Counted from the stretch's first letter, positions 31,768-42,573 are shown. The stretch: DNA of 64,000 nucleotides from Batkoa obscura (GCA_030770535.1 JASVEC010000023.1:558001-622000); one strand, 5' to 3'. The notes: a model not told the origin generated them from the sequence alone. A program made the numbers and translations.

Positions 31768-32607
31768 TATTAGTTTCAAAAATATAGGTTTAAACGTATC
31801 GTTTGGCTGATAAGTAAATTCAATCGATTTAATGATTGGTCGATTTCTTTTAAAAAATATTGTATATTTAGGTGACATAGGATTGTTTGATATGATAGGT
31901 GGTTTTATACAATCTTTAATAAATAATTCAACAACTTCTTTTTTAAGATTTCTTTGTTGAATTTCATCTTTAGTTATTTGTTTTTCTTTATAAATTGTTA
32001 AATAAGTTTGGCAAAGTTGATAAAGTAATCTATTGGCTTGGGCACTGTTAATTGACTGACGACAAATGGGACAATTAGGATTTTCAAAATAACATTGGGC
32101 AATACATGAACCACAAAAAGTATGAAAACATGGAAAGATAGATACTGGGTGATCGTAAATATTATAACATATTGGACATGTCAAATTTTCTTCAAATCCT
32201 TTAACAATTAATCTATTTTTATCATTTTCATTGACTTTAAGCTCGAATTCATGAATCTTATTCTCATTTCCTTTTATACTGATTCTATCCCCATCTTTAA
32301 TATCATATGGCTTTTTAATGACTAAATTGACGTTATTCAAGCTGACACTCCCAACATAACTCTTTAATTGAAAACACTTCTTATTTAACTCAACCACATC
32401 CTCATCACTACCATTATCAAATAATTGATTAAATTTAATAATCATAACATCATCCATCAAATCAATTACTTTCTCTTCACTCCCATCTGTTACTTTCAAA
32501 TTCATTGAACCCCAACTTTGTTCAATTCTACTACTTTTTTGAATACTAAAATCCTCATCTTTATCTAGACCACTACGTTTCATACCAATAAGTGTAGATT
32601 GACTCAT
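31012..32607 (-). CDS. CHFR: CHFR-like RING E3 ubiquitin ligase, paralog 1
   Basis: A single-exon gene of 531 residues. CHFR is a mitotic checkpoint ubiquitin ligase with FHA, RING, Cys-rich and PAR-binding zinc parts. Here residues about 35-130 look like a degenerate FHA (late part GSVSLNNVNLVIKKP, then DIKDGDRISIKG). The C3HC4 RING lies at about 145-185 (CPICYNIYDHPVSIFPCFHT, FCGSCIAQ, CPICRQ). A Cys-rich region follows (CCYCLPML, CSLCDKSYCPSCSE). The end has the CHFR-specific SQIFKKYL, NELAFLYRA and CWYGRYCKTQ...LNHICHP, a PBZ-type C-x-Y-G-x-x-C...H zinc finger. A run of 14 Asn sits in the middle. The yeast relatives Dma1/Dma2 lack this C-terminal half. Two paralogs follow on the other strand. 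Confidence 0.85.
31726..31767 (-). repeat. coding AAT trinucleotide repeat
   Basis: About 14 perfect AAT/ATT triplets encode the poly-Asn run of CHFR-like paralog 1. It is probably length-variable between strains. Confidence 0.9.
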
Positions 32608-33510
32608 TTTTTAAATTCAATTAAATTTGTTTCCTTGATTTCAGTTTCTTATTTCTGAACTTTTAAAAGTAGACTTCAACCTATTTATATCCAAGTTTCA
32701 CCCCTTTTTCTATTACTGCGGAAAGTTGATGAACTCCCCTTACTTAAATTTTATAAACAAATTGTTCTGTAACTTGACTCCTTTGCTGCGTAGTATTCTT
32801 TGGACTAGGTTGATTGTATGATTTGTTGAATTAATGAATTAAAACTTCAAAAAAGTTAAAAATATTCAGTTGATGATTTGAACTCAAGTATTCTTTTCAA
32901 TTTGAATTTTTACTAGAGTATCTGCCCAAAGAACAGACCCAGCCGCTTAAGTTGAGAAAGTGGATTCTTCGTTTCAAAGTGGGCAAAAATACTCCTGAAT
33001 TTTAGATTGGGGTCTAAGATGACGCCAATTTAAATCCCAAGCTTAATAAAGGGCTAATATAAAATAATGTATTAGCAAATAATAGTTGCATTATATAATC
33101 AGTTATTTGGGAATAATAATAATAATGTTCAATTAAATAAATGATTAAATTATGGAATATCCACTTTATCTTGAAATTTTTTTTGTTTATAGAGCAACCT
33201 TTCAAATCAAAAACCATTGGTTAAAGGTTAAACTTTCGAGAACATTTAAAATCAATAGCCTGAAGTTCTACTACCTTAATTCTTGAAACGCGCAAACTAA
33301 TTTTCTAATATCCAATCAAACAAATACAAAAGAAATGTGCTTGTTGCGCGAATGAGAGGATGACTTTCAATGATTGCGCAGCCAATGTAAAGTTATCTGA
33401 GTTATTACTGATATGATATTTATAATATAAATAGAATAGCAATAAAATTTAAAGCCAATAAAAAATAATCAAGCCACTATCAAGAAATTCGAGAATTCTG
33501 CACTCAAAAC
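32608..33510. other. divergent promoter region between CHFR-like paralogs 1 and 2
   Basis: 900 bases with no gene. It holds the conserved inverted repeat at 33343-33382 near paralog 2. A similar element is not seen at the same distance from paralog 1. Confidence 0.6.
33343..33382 (+). promoter_or_regulatory. conserved GC-rich inverted repeat upstream of CHFR-like 2
   Basis: GTTGCGCG and TGCGCAGC flank a spacer containing ATGACTTTCAAT. The same arrangement, with 40-base span, occurs at 36286-36325. It ends 129 bases before the start codon, against 128 in the other gene. TTGCGCGAA resembles E2F/SBF-type cell-cycle sites, which is inference. Confidence 0.55.
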
Positions 33511-35136
33511 ATGTTTAAAAACCCTTTTGTAAGAACCAAACGTATTAGTGAAAGTAAAGGTGGAAGTGTTGGTTCCAGCCCATGTAAACGAACCAATTAT
33601 AACTTCACTATTCCATGGGGAGTATTATTTATCAGAAATATACCTAGTTCTGAAGTGAAAGCGATTAATTTAATCAATGATATAGAAGAGATTCGATACA
33701 ACCAGTTGTTGAATAGCGGATTTAATGAAGTAGTATTTGCATTTAGCTATAATTTAGATTATAATTTAGATTATAATTTAATTTGTTATTTTGACGGAGT
33801 TTATCTAAATCAATCACCTTTGGATAAAGGAAAACAGTATAACTTTAAAAATGAAGATGAGCTAGTTATTAAGTTGAAGGATAACCAACAACTTAAAATA
33901 GATATTCAAATTAAAATGGAACAAACTAATAAGGTTATCAAAGATGTTAAAGATAATCTAAACTGCACTATTTGTAAATATAGTTATTCTTTTCCAATCA
34001 CAATTATCCCATGCTTTCATACTTTCTGTGGTAAATGTATTATTCAAGAGTTCAAAAGTGATATATTAACATGTCCAGTGTGTAACCAATCGGTATGTAA
34101 AGTTTATAAGAATGATACACTTTTACAAATAGTACATAAATTAGTATTAAATAGTGATGGAAGTGAACCAAGCCCATTGGAATCTAATCATAAGTATATT
34201 GATATTCGAAAAGTGAAGAAAATGATTAGTAAATATTTTGATAGCAATGAAATGCAAGAAATATCCCAATGTGTTTATGAAATTAGTTTTAAACGTAATA
34301 GACCAGTTATTAAATCAATTGAGCCGGTTGTTAATTATAATGGCGAATATAAGCAAGTTATCTTAAACTCAAATGGGAAAGGAAATGATAAGTTATTCAA
34401 CATTAATGTGGATTTGGAATCTTATAATAAATATAATAAATATAAAGATCAAGATATTGTTCCAATTCATTCATATAAATGTACTTATTGCTTACCAGTT
34501 GATAGTCAACCATCAAGATACTTATGTAGTAAATATGAACATCATATAATATGTGATATATGTACTTTTTTTTATCCAAGGAAATTAAAGAAGAATAAAA
34601 GTAGTTGCGCATTGTGCTATACTAATTCTTGTCCTTCTTGTGATTTAATATTATATGAATTGGGAATTAAATTAGAGTCAAAAAGATGGATAGCTTATCA
34701 ACCTAAATCTTTTCCATCGATTTGGTTTAATAGTAATACAATAGATAGTCAAATATTTCAAAATTATTTGGATTATTGTAATTTATCACCAACTACCTTT
34801 TATCGACGTATTATTACTAAGATTCAAAATAAAGAGATACTATTACAAGATTTCAAATACCAAAGTTTAACTTGGGATACAAAAGTTTGTGACTTTTGTG
34901 TCAATAATGAATTATTTAATGAATTGGCTTTTCATTTTAGAGCTCAAATGACAAATGAAGAGTTACAATTGTTTCAAGAGGATATCAATATGAAGAGGAA
35001 AGATTGTTATTTTGGTAGAAAATGTGTTAAAAAATTGAGAACAAAAGGCAGAGAGGATTATAATCATGCTTGTCATCCTTGGGATAAATATTATGAGGAT
35101 AACTCTACTGAAAAGAATATTTTTGATTTGAGATAA
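33511..35136 (+). CDS. CHFR-like RING E3 ubiquitin ligase, paralog 2
   Basis: A single-exon gene of 541 residues. The N-terminus is basic (FKNPFVRTKRISESK), then a degenerate FHA-like part ends ICYFDGVYLNQSPLDKGKQY. The RING is CTICKYSYSFPITIIPCFHT, FCGKCII, CPVCNQ. The middle shares KRNRPVIKSIEPVVNYNG with paralog 3. The Cys-rich end has CTYCLPVD, CALCYTNSCPSCD, DSQIFQNYLDY, NELAFHFRAQM and a PBZ-like CYFGRKCVKK...NHACHP. A short in-frame duplication (NLDYNLDYN) is present near residues 80-90. DNA at 34234-34527 matches paralog 3 at all but two positions. Probably a cytoplasmic or nuclear ubiquitin ligase; target unknown. Confidence 0.85.
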   Translation: MFKNPFVRTKRISESKGGSVGSSPCKRTNYNFTIPWGVLFIRNIPSSEVKAINLINDIEEIRYNQLLNSGFNEVVFAFSYNLDYNLDYNLICYFDGVYLNQSPLDKGKQYNFKNEDELVIKLKDNQQLKIDIQIKMEQTNKVIKDVKDNLNCTICKYSYSFPITIIPCFHTFCGKCIIQEFKSDILTCPVCNQSVCKVYKNDTLLQIVHKLVLNSDGSEPSPLESNHKYIDIRKVKKMISKYFDSNEMQEISQCVYEISFKRNRPVIKSIEPVVNYNGEYKQVILNSNGKGNDKLFNINVDLESYNKYNKYKDQDIVPIHSYKCTYCLPVDSQPSRYLCSKYEHHIICDICTFFYPRKLKKNKSSCALCYTNSCPSCDLILYELGIKLESKRWIAYQPKSFPSIWFNSNTIDSQIFQNYLDYCNLSPTTFYRRIITKIQNKEILLQDFKYQSLTWDTKVCDFCVNNELFNELAFHFRAQMTNEELQLFQEDINMKRKDCYFGRKCVKKLRTKGREDYNHACHPWDKYYEDNSTEKNIFDLR

Positions 35137-35309
35137 CATTATTGTATTTTTTTAAAAATTTCTCCCTCCTATTTCTAATATCATTTTAATGTAATTTATT
35201 ACTTAATGCTGGTATGCTTTTATCTTAAACTTTAATAAATTACAAATCTTTTGTTTTGTACTTTCAATGATTTTATTTTAACTTTATTCTTTTGATACAC
35301 TTGATATAT

Positions 35310-35406
35310 GGGGGTGTATCTTTTGTTTAAGAATTTTATCAACAACCTTTTTGCTCAAATAGCACCTAAAAAATCGAAAAGGTGATGAAACCAAAAAAAC
35401 ATCCTC
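35310..35406 (+). mobile_element. MITE copy 9
   Basis: GGGGGTGT to ACATCCTC, flanked by ATAT on both sides. It lies about 170 bases after the stop of CHFR-like paralog 2, probably in or near its 3' end. Confidence 0.84.
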
Positions 35407-36285
35407 ATATGTTAAATGTCAATCAGTTTAAAAAAGCACTTTTATAAAATAAATTATCATATCACAAATTGATAAAACTTCAACAGAAAATTAATGCTAT
35501 CAAAGAGATCTTATTAATGTAAGCAATAAAAAAAATATTTAAAATATTAGGTTATAAAATTCTAATTTAGACTGTCATAATTTTTATTAGAATTTTATAT
35601 TTCGATTAATTTTGGTCAAAGTTATTATTATAAGCTATTTTATTAGCTAATTCAAACTGTTAAATCTACATCACCATATCATTGTACAAATACTGTAATT
35701 ATGTATATAATAAATTCAGTAATACTTTGATGATAAGAGGTATTTTGATTTATTACAATGTATCAAACATACTAATTAGAGCTACTAAAATATCGGGTAT
35801 TTATTCAAAATGTAGAGATTATTAAAATAAGTAGCTCAATCAAATGATGATGTATAAGTCTAAATATTGATATTAAATAATTGTTTAAAAGCATACCCTA
35901 ATTTTTAAACTAGGCAAAAAAATAAAAACTGAAAACAAACCATAGAATACAAAATTTGTTATATTCAGTATTATTATCTATAAGTAGTTTATAATAAATT
36001 ATATAATTCAATGTTTAAAGTTGGGCCTATGATAATCAACAAACAATAAGTATACTATATAAATTTATTGAATGTTATTTATTTGTAATATTTTATTATT
36101 TGAGTGTATGATAAAAATATAAAAAACAAACCTTAAAATCTAAATTTATAAAAGGACTTAATAAGATAGAAAACTGTTGACTAAAAACCCTTTCATCTTT
36201 GTGAATTTAAATTTAATCACTATTTCTCAAAACACGCTAAATCAGTTTTTAAAATCTACTCAAACAAACTTATTAAAAAAGCGAT

Positions 36286-36325
36286 GCTGCGCGATTAAGT
36301 GGGTGATTTTCAATAAGAGCGCAGC
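36286..36325 (+). promoter_or_regulatory. conserved GC-rich inverted repeat upstream of CHFR-like 3
   Basis: GCTGCGC and GCGCAGC are a perfect 7-base inverted pair around a 26-base spacer with GTGATTTTCAATA. It ends 128 bases before the ATG at 36453. Confidence 0.58.
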
Positions 36326-36452
36326 TATTGAAAATTACGACTAGAGATATGGTGTTAAAGGATATAAATAAACAAATATTCGAGCTTAAAAACAATAAAA
36401 AAAATTCATACATTGAGATCAAACTCTTAACAATAACTCTATATTTACAAGA

Positions 36453-38078
36453 ATGTTTAAAAATAGGACCTTAAGAAATAAACGTGGTAATAAAAGTGAA
36501 ACTAGTAGTGTAAATTCTAGTCCATGTAAACGTATTAATGATAAAGTAACCCAACCATGGGCAGTACTATCGGCAAGAGATATGACCTATTCTGAAGTGA
36601 AAATGATTGATCTGGTAAATGATACAGAAGAGGTTCGTTATAACCAGCTGTTAAATAACGAATTTAGTGAGCAAGTAATATTTACATTTAGCTATAATTT
36701 AGATTATAATTTAATTTGTTATTTTGACGGAGTTTATCTAAATCAATCACCTTTGGATAAAGGGAAACAATATAAATTTAAAAATGACGATGAATTAAAT
36801 ATCAAATTAAGAGATGATAAGCAAATTAAGCTGGATATCCAAATTAAAATGGAGCAAAGCAATAAAATAATTAAGGATATTAAAGATAATTTAACTTGTA
36901 TGATATGCGATCAAGTCTATTCCTCTCCGATTACTCTTACTCCATGTTTTCATACTTTTTGTGGTAAATGTATTGCTCAAAACTTTGCTAGTGAGTTAGA
37001 ATGCCCAACGTGTAATCAAAAGGTAACTAAAATTTACAAGAATGATGTACTTTCACAAATAGTACATAAATTAGTATTAAATAATAACGATAATAAACCA
37101 ATTCAAATTAAACCAAAGCAAGAACCTATCAATATCCAGCAATTAAAGAAAATGATTAATAAGTATTTTGATAGCAATGAAATGCAAGAAATATCCCAAT
37201 GTGTTTATGAAATTAGTTTTAAACGTAATAGACCAGTTATTAAATCAATTGAGCCGGTTGTTAATTATAATGGCGAATATAAGCAAGTTATCTTAAACTC
37301 AAATGGGAAAGGAAATGATAAGTTATTCAAAATTAATGTGGATTTGGAATCTTATAATAAATATAATAAATATAAAGATCAAGATATTGTTCCAATTCAT
37401 TCATATAAATGTACTTATTGCTTACCAGTTGATAGTCAACCATCAAGATATTTATGTGGTAGAGATGAAGATCATGCAATATGTAATATTTGCGAATATC
37501 TGTTCCCAAAAGAATTGAAGAAAGGCAATAATAACAACCAAAATAATAACTGCGAATTATGCCATACCGATTCCTGTCCTTCTTGCGATTCTATATTAAA
37601 AGGACTAGGCATCGCATTGGAATCTAAAGCATGGAATTTATATGAACCCCAATCATTTCCATTAAAATGGTTTGATAGCAATTCGATTGATAGTCAAATT
37701 TTTCAAAATTACATAAATTATCATGGTTTAACACCAACCACATTATACCAAAGTATTATCAAAAAACTTAAAAACAAAGAGATAATAATACAAGATTTGA
37801 AATACAAGAACTTGAAATGGGACAAAATTGTATGTGAACACTGTATCAATCATGGTTTATTTAATGAATTAGCATTTCAATATAGAGCTCAAATGACTAA
37901 TGAAGAATTACAAATGTTCCAAAAAGATACAAGTATTAAAAGGCAAAATTGTTATTATGGCAGAGCTTGTACTGGTAGATTTGATACCATAGGACAAGAA
38001 GAATTTAATCATGCTTGTCATCCATGTGATGAATATTATACCGATAATTACCTTTATAAGCATATATATAAGCTTTGA
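36453..38078 (+). CDS. CHFR-like RING E3 ubiquitin ligase, paralog 3
   Basis: A single-exon gene of 541 residues, closest to paralog 2. The N-terminus FKNRTLRNKRGNK is basic. The FHA-like remnant again ends NLICYFDGVYLNQ. The RING is CMICDQVYSSPITLTPCFHT, FCGKCIAQ, CPTCNQ. The Cys-rich part shows CELCHTDSCPSCD, DSQIFQNYINY and NELAFQYRAQM, and ends with a PBZ-like CYYGRACTGR...NHACHP. All predicted zinc ligands are kept, so it should be active. Divergence from paralog 2 is high in the first and last thirds but nearly nil in 37164-37457, which points to gene conversion. Confidence 0.85.
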   Translation: MFKNRTLRNKRGNKSETSSVNSSPCKRINDKVTQPWAVLSARDMTYSEVKMIDLVNDTEEVRYNQLLNNEFSEQVIFTFSYNLDYNLICYFDGVYLNQSPLDKGKQYKFKNDDELNIKLRDDKQIKLDIQIKMEQSNKIIKDIKDNLTCMICDQVYSSPITLTPCFHTFCGKCIAQNFASELECPTCNQKVTKIYKNDVLSQIVHKLVLNNNDNKPIQIKPKQEPINIQQLKKMINKYFDSNEMQEISQCVYEISFKRNRPVIKSIEPVVNYNGEYKQVILNSNGKGNDKLFKINVDLESYNKYNKYKDQDIVPIHSYKCTYCLPVDSQPSRYLCGRDEDHAICNICEYLFPKELKKGNNNNQNNNCELCHTDSCPSCDSILKGLGIALESKAWNLYEPQSFPLKWFDSNSIDSQIFQNYINYHGLTPTTLYQSIIKKLKNKEIIIQDLKYKNLKWDKIVCEHCINHGLFNELAFQYRAQMTNEELQMFQKDTSIKRQNCYYGRACTGRFDTIGQEEFNHACHPCDEYYTDNYLYKHIYKL

Positions 38079-39786
38079 GGATGTTTTTTATAATCCGACC
38101 TATTCCATCTATATTTTAGTTTTACTCGAAATAATATATATTTACTTTTACATCGCAATAAATCCTTACTTTTATCTTATTATATTCTCTAATGCTTCCT
38201 TTCAATTTCTTTCTATTATTTACAATTTACATCTATCATAATATTTAAAATGTTTTTTTCTACATTCACTAATTGGGATTTAACAAATTAAAGCCAAACA
38301 ATATAAAGTATTCCATTTTTTTCTTAAATTCAAATTTAGTTATTTTTAATACTTCATTCTTAATCCTAACACCTCCCGAAGTGCACTCTTTTGTTTTTTC
38401 ATACTGAGACAATTAATTAAAGATTTATAATCCGTCTTCCTATCCAATGGTTTTGAAAAAAATGCGTCTCTTTATTTTCTGATTCTGTCAGCCTTTATAC
38501 CAATTACACTCTTCCTTTTAACTTTGATAATTTATTTGAACCCCCATAATATTCAATAATTTATGTTATTCACCACACTTTCTGTGGCCTATTTTATAAA
38601 ATAATATTGACTATATTTGCTGTACGTACACTATTTCTAAAGTGAAAATGGCTTCTGGTTAAAGGGCCCATATGCATCTTCCATCGTATCAAACATATAC
38701 TTTCCCAAAACGGTAACCTTTCGGTCTAAGATTGAAATTTTTTGTAGTCTGTAGTTAGAATTTTAAGGCTTTACCTAAATTTGATCATGTTTATCTTTTA
38801 TTCATTCCTTGAATCTTTGCTATCTTAAATCAATTATGCTTTGTATTACAACAGCTAATAAAAAAGTTAACCATCTAAATTTATAATATTAAGCAAAGAC
38901 TTATGCTTTCAACTAGATTGCTAACTTCACATATATATAATGTTTGTTATTAAAATATAGCCTTAATACATGTATTTCTTTTTTAAAATAATATTAGTTG
39001 AAATATCACAATTCTTTCTATCTATTAAATAAGTGGGATATTAATTATGATCATACAATTTATAAAAAATAGAAAAAGTCACCATACAATTAAATGTGGA
39101 AACTTTTTCAGAAAGTTACAGTTCATAGTTTATTTAAATTGATTTGCTGCTTTTATGTTCCTATAGATTAGCTTTATTTCAACCAAACCCATTATATTTA
39201 TTCTAATAATTATATAGAGGAGTTGATTTTATTGTTTTCTTAAAAAATCAATAATTTAGAGTAGTATTTCTTTGAAGGAAATGCCAAATTAACTATGCTC
39301 TATGTGGTGATTAGAATAAAATAACGAGTTTAGTTGAAATAAAATCGTCCAAGAAATATAAAAGTAGTGAATCAATTTAAATAAACTGCGAAATATTGTT
39401 AACTCTAAGAAAGTCCACGCGTTTAACTATAGCTAGCAAGGATTATGGGATTTAATTAGTCTTAATGAGCCTCATTTTATAATCTGAAATTCAAATGTTA
39501 ATGATGTAATAATTCTTTAGTGTTAAAGGAGGTGTAGAGTTTACGATCTAATAATATATGATTACAATTATTTTTAAATAAAATATATAAGGCTTATATG
39601 CAAGTATTAAGGAAAAACCTTTGAAACCACTCTTTGAGCTATTTCTACCTTTTAAAATCAATCCAGTTTGACCTTTACCAGTTCTTATCAAATAAGCTCA
39701 TAATAAAGGATATTGATAGTAAATAACAATTATATAATATAAAAAGTATTATAAATTATATATAATTTTATTAAAAAATAAAGATA
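38079..39786. other. intergenic, no gene recognised
   Basis: 1.7 kb without a supported gene. Reading frames are short and stop-dense. The stretch at 38340-38720 is slightly less AT-rich but matches nothing I know. Confidence 0.5.
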
Positions 39787-40578
39787 TTATTCAAAGAGGT
39801 CAACTAATACATAATCCTCCATTACTAAGGGTTCTTCGATTTGAATATCATTAACATTATCAAAATTTGTTGAATAGTTACTGTCCAGATTGATAAGGCT
39901 ATTTTCGATTGGACTTGAGAAATAATTGGTGTTTATGAAAGGATAATTGCCGTCTTCAGTTAAAATAGGCGAGAAAATATTATTGTTAGTCATATTAAAT
40001 AAATTAGTTTCATCTAATGATGAATGATTGTTTTGTGGCTGTGTTAACATGAGGGTAAAGTCAGAGAAGAGGTTAGATTGGTGTTTTGCTAAAGTAAGAG
40101 AGAGTTGAAATAAAAAGTTATTTTCGGGTTGTGTTGCCAACGTTTGAAGATCCGATAAAAGTTTGAAATATTCTTCTTTATAATTAATTACTGAAGTATC
40201 TTTATCCTCAGTATCTTTGTTAGTACTGGTAGCGCTTTCGCTATTAGTATCAACCATATCATCAACATGGAATTCGTTCTTATAAAAGGTTAGTTTCTTT
40301 ACTGGGGTAGGCGTAGCGAGATCCTTTTCATTTCTATCCTTGGCGCGTTGATTTTGGAAGAATACTTTAATACTATTTTCAGGGACACCAAACTCGCTTG
40401 CGATCTTATTTCTCTCACTTCTACTTGGAACTCTATTTTTTTGATAGTTTTGCATTAATATCTCGCGTTGCTCTTCTGTAAATTTAATGCGCTGCTGTCT
40501 CTCCTTTTTAGCAGTTTTGCTAAAATCGTAAAGGGTTAAGCTATCTTTCATTTGCCTTGGAAATGTCTTTTTAGCCAT
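39787..40578 (-). CDS. homeodomain transcription factor with atypical recognition helix
   Basis: A single-exon gene of 263 residues. The homeodomain lies at about 26-85: KERQQRIKFTEEQREILMQN, RVPSRSERNKIASEFGVPEN and SIKVFFQNQRAKDRN. Helix 3 keeps N51 and R53 but has Phe at the nearly invariant Trp48 (VFFQNQ instead of VWFQNR) and Gln at position 52. The rest is Ser/Thr/Asn/Asp-rich and probably disordered, with an acidic end (IEEPLVMEDYVLVDLFE) that looks like an activation domain. DNA target and regulon unknown. It may be a TALE-unlike, typical-length fungal homeobox protein. No second DNA-binding domain is visible. Confidence 0.85.
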   Translation of the reverse strand: MAKKTFPRQMKDSLTLYDFSKTAKKERQQRIKFTEEQREILMQNYQKNRVPSRSERNKIASEFGVPENSIKVFFQNQRAKDRNEKDLATPTPVKKLTFYKNEFHVDDMVDTNSESATSTNKDTEDKDTSVINYKEEYFKLLSDLQTLATQPENNFLFQLSLTLAKHQSNLFSDFTLMLTQPQNNHSSLDETNLFNMTNNNIFSPILTEDGNYPFINTNYFSSPIENSLINLDSNYSTNFDNVNDIQIEEPLVMEDYVLVDLFE

Positions 40579-42533
40579 TTTAAACCTAAAAATTTATTAT
40601 TCAATGGTTGATATATATATAAAAGAAAAAGATTTACCTTGATTGAGATGAAGTGATCAAAAATATTTTAAGAGTAAAGTTGGAGGTGAAATTCGTGTCT
40701 TTTTATACTTTCCAGGCAAAACTCCAAATCATACACCCCCTACGCAGTTAATTCCAATTACTAAATTTGAGCGGAATTCAAGGTTCCACCAATCATTTTC
40801 GTAATAGTGAAATCTATTCGAAAATTTGTTCACAATTAAATTTTGGGATCAATTTTGGTTATCATGTGGTTTAATGTAAATTTAAAATATTTTGTCACCT
40901 AAGTCTTCAAAAATGGGGTACCTTATTGACAAATGCTTTTAAGTTTTATGAATCTTTTAATCTTTTAGACAAAAAATGATAATCTTTCATTTTCATTTAA
41001 TCGCTTTTGAGTATTATATATTTATTCCAAAATAGGAATAACGCAGTAAGAATAAATCAAAAAATGAATTCACACCTCAAACTCTCGCATTTGATTAGTT
41101 GGTTTTAGAATCACGAGATCAGGTGTTTTATTCTTTTGTGAAATAGAACACGCAATCATGCTTTGTCTACTTTATTTTCAATGCTATTAATTAAAATAAG
41201 AAAAGTTGTATTTATTGAATATTTCAAGGAGCAATTAATAAGGTTCTCTTACCCGGTTTGACTTAACTTACTTGAAAATAGGACCCTGAGATGGTCTATA
41301 TAAGTCATCTTCTATTTATACTAACCAAGAAATAGCTTTTACTACAGCTTTTACTATTTTAAAAAATCACTTGTATCAATATTACCTTTTAAATAAAGTA
41401 TAGATTTTCATTAATAAAAAGTAACTTGTTGCAGTTTAGAATAAGTCTATTAAAGCCAAATTCCCAAATTCCCAAATTAGAAGGAAAAATACATTTGATG
41501 GATATTAAGTGATTAAGTTATGAAATTTTAAATGCTCTACACGAATTTCCACACGCTCTATAAGCCATAAAGTGTATTTAAGTAATATTTGTAAAAATAT
41601 TTAATACTGAGCTTACATATATATACGATTTTATGCCATTCTACTGTTAAAATGGTAACGTATACCACTAGCCTCATGAACCCAAAAATTGCTGAGTTGT
41701 AAAACCACTTAATCCATTTGACATACATACAAAAAGGATGTTTTATATATATGATAATTAGATATTTAATAAATGACTTGAAAAGTAAATTAAATAATTA
41801 AAATTGCTAGATTTTAATCTAAAATGTCAAGTGTTTTTAATATAAATAACAATCTTTTCGCATGCAATACAAAACTCCTAAATAAAGCGCAGTAAACCAA
41901 TCGATTTAAATTTTTCAAGTTTCAAACAGCCAATTAGATCGACTTAGAGCGAGTTCAATAGAACCAATCAAATAAGCGTGTCACTAGCTTTTTTTATTAT
42001 ATATTCAAATATGAAACTTTCTGGGCTTTGTTAGTTAACTGTAATATAAGGATCATGACGGATACATTCAGATTATTTGCTTTAAAATTTCAACTATTAC
42101 TGCAATTTTTAAAAATCTAGTGACGCTTAATAGATTAGATGCGGTATTTTTAACCTATTATGACTATAACAAAAAATTCGATGATAATTTTCAAAATGAA
42201 CAAAATCTAAAGTGTCATAATGAAAATTCTAAGCTTTGTTCAATTTACTGAAATTATTACAAACTCTTCTCGCTTCAGGTTATTTAACTTTTTTTCTTGC
42301 TATAGCCGTGATAAGCTAAAAATACTGTGCTTTGATTTTTGAAAATAGTATTTATACTATCTTACACAGTTTTGTTAAAATTTACAAGCATTCCTACTCA
42401 TTAAGAAAAATTTATTGCAGTATTCTATTTATATTACTTTAGGGAAATATTTTCAAATCAAACATTATAAGGATATTTATTAAAGTGATCACTCTCTAAA
42501 TTATCTTGAAAAGTAATATTATAAAATTAAGGT
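40579..42533. other. intergenic, no gene recognised
   Basis: 2 kb of AT-rich DNA upstream of the homeodomain gene. A short direct repeat AAATTCCC occurs near 41460. Otherwise nothing. Confidence 0.5.
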
Positions 42534-42573
42534 TAATTTTCATTTGTGATAATAATATCACAAATGAAAATTA
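42534..42573. other. perfect inverted repeat (18-bp arms, 4-base loop)
   Basis: TAATTTTCATTTGTGATA and its exact reverse complement flank ATAA. It would form a long hairpin in DNA or RNA. No gene adjoins it, and no terminal duplication marks it as a mobile element. Confidence 0.75.

Larger units (their letters stand above)
35137..36452. other. intergenic with MITE copy 9 and paralog 3 promoter
   Basis: 1.3 kb, AT-rich. It contains the MITE at 35310 and the inverted repeat at 36286. No other gene is seen. Confidence 0.6.
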
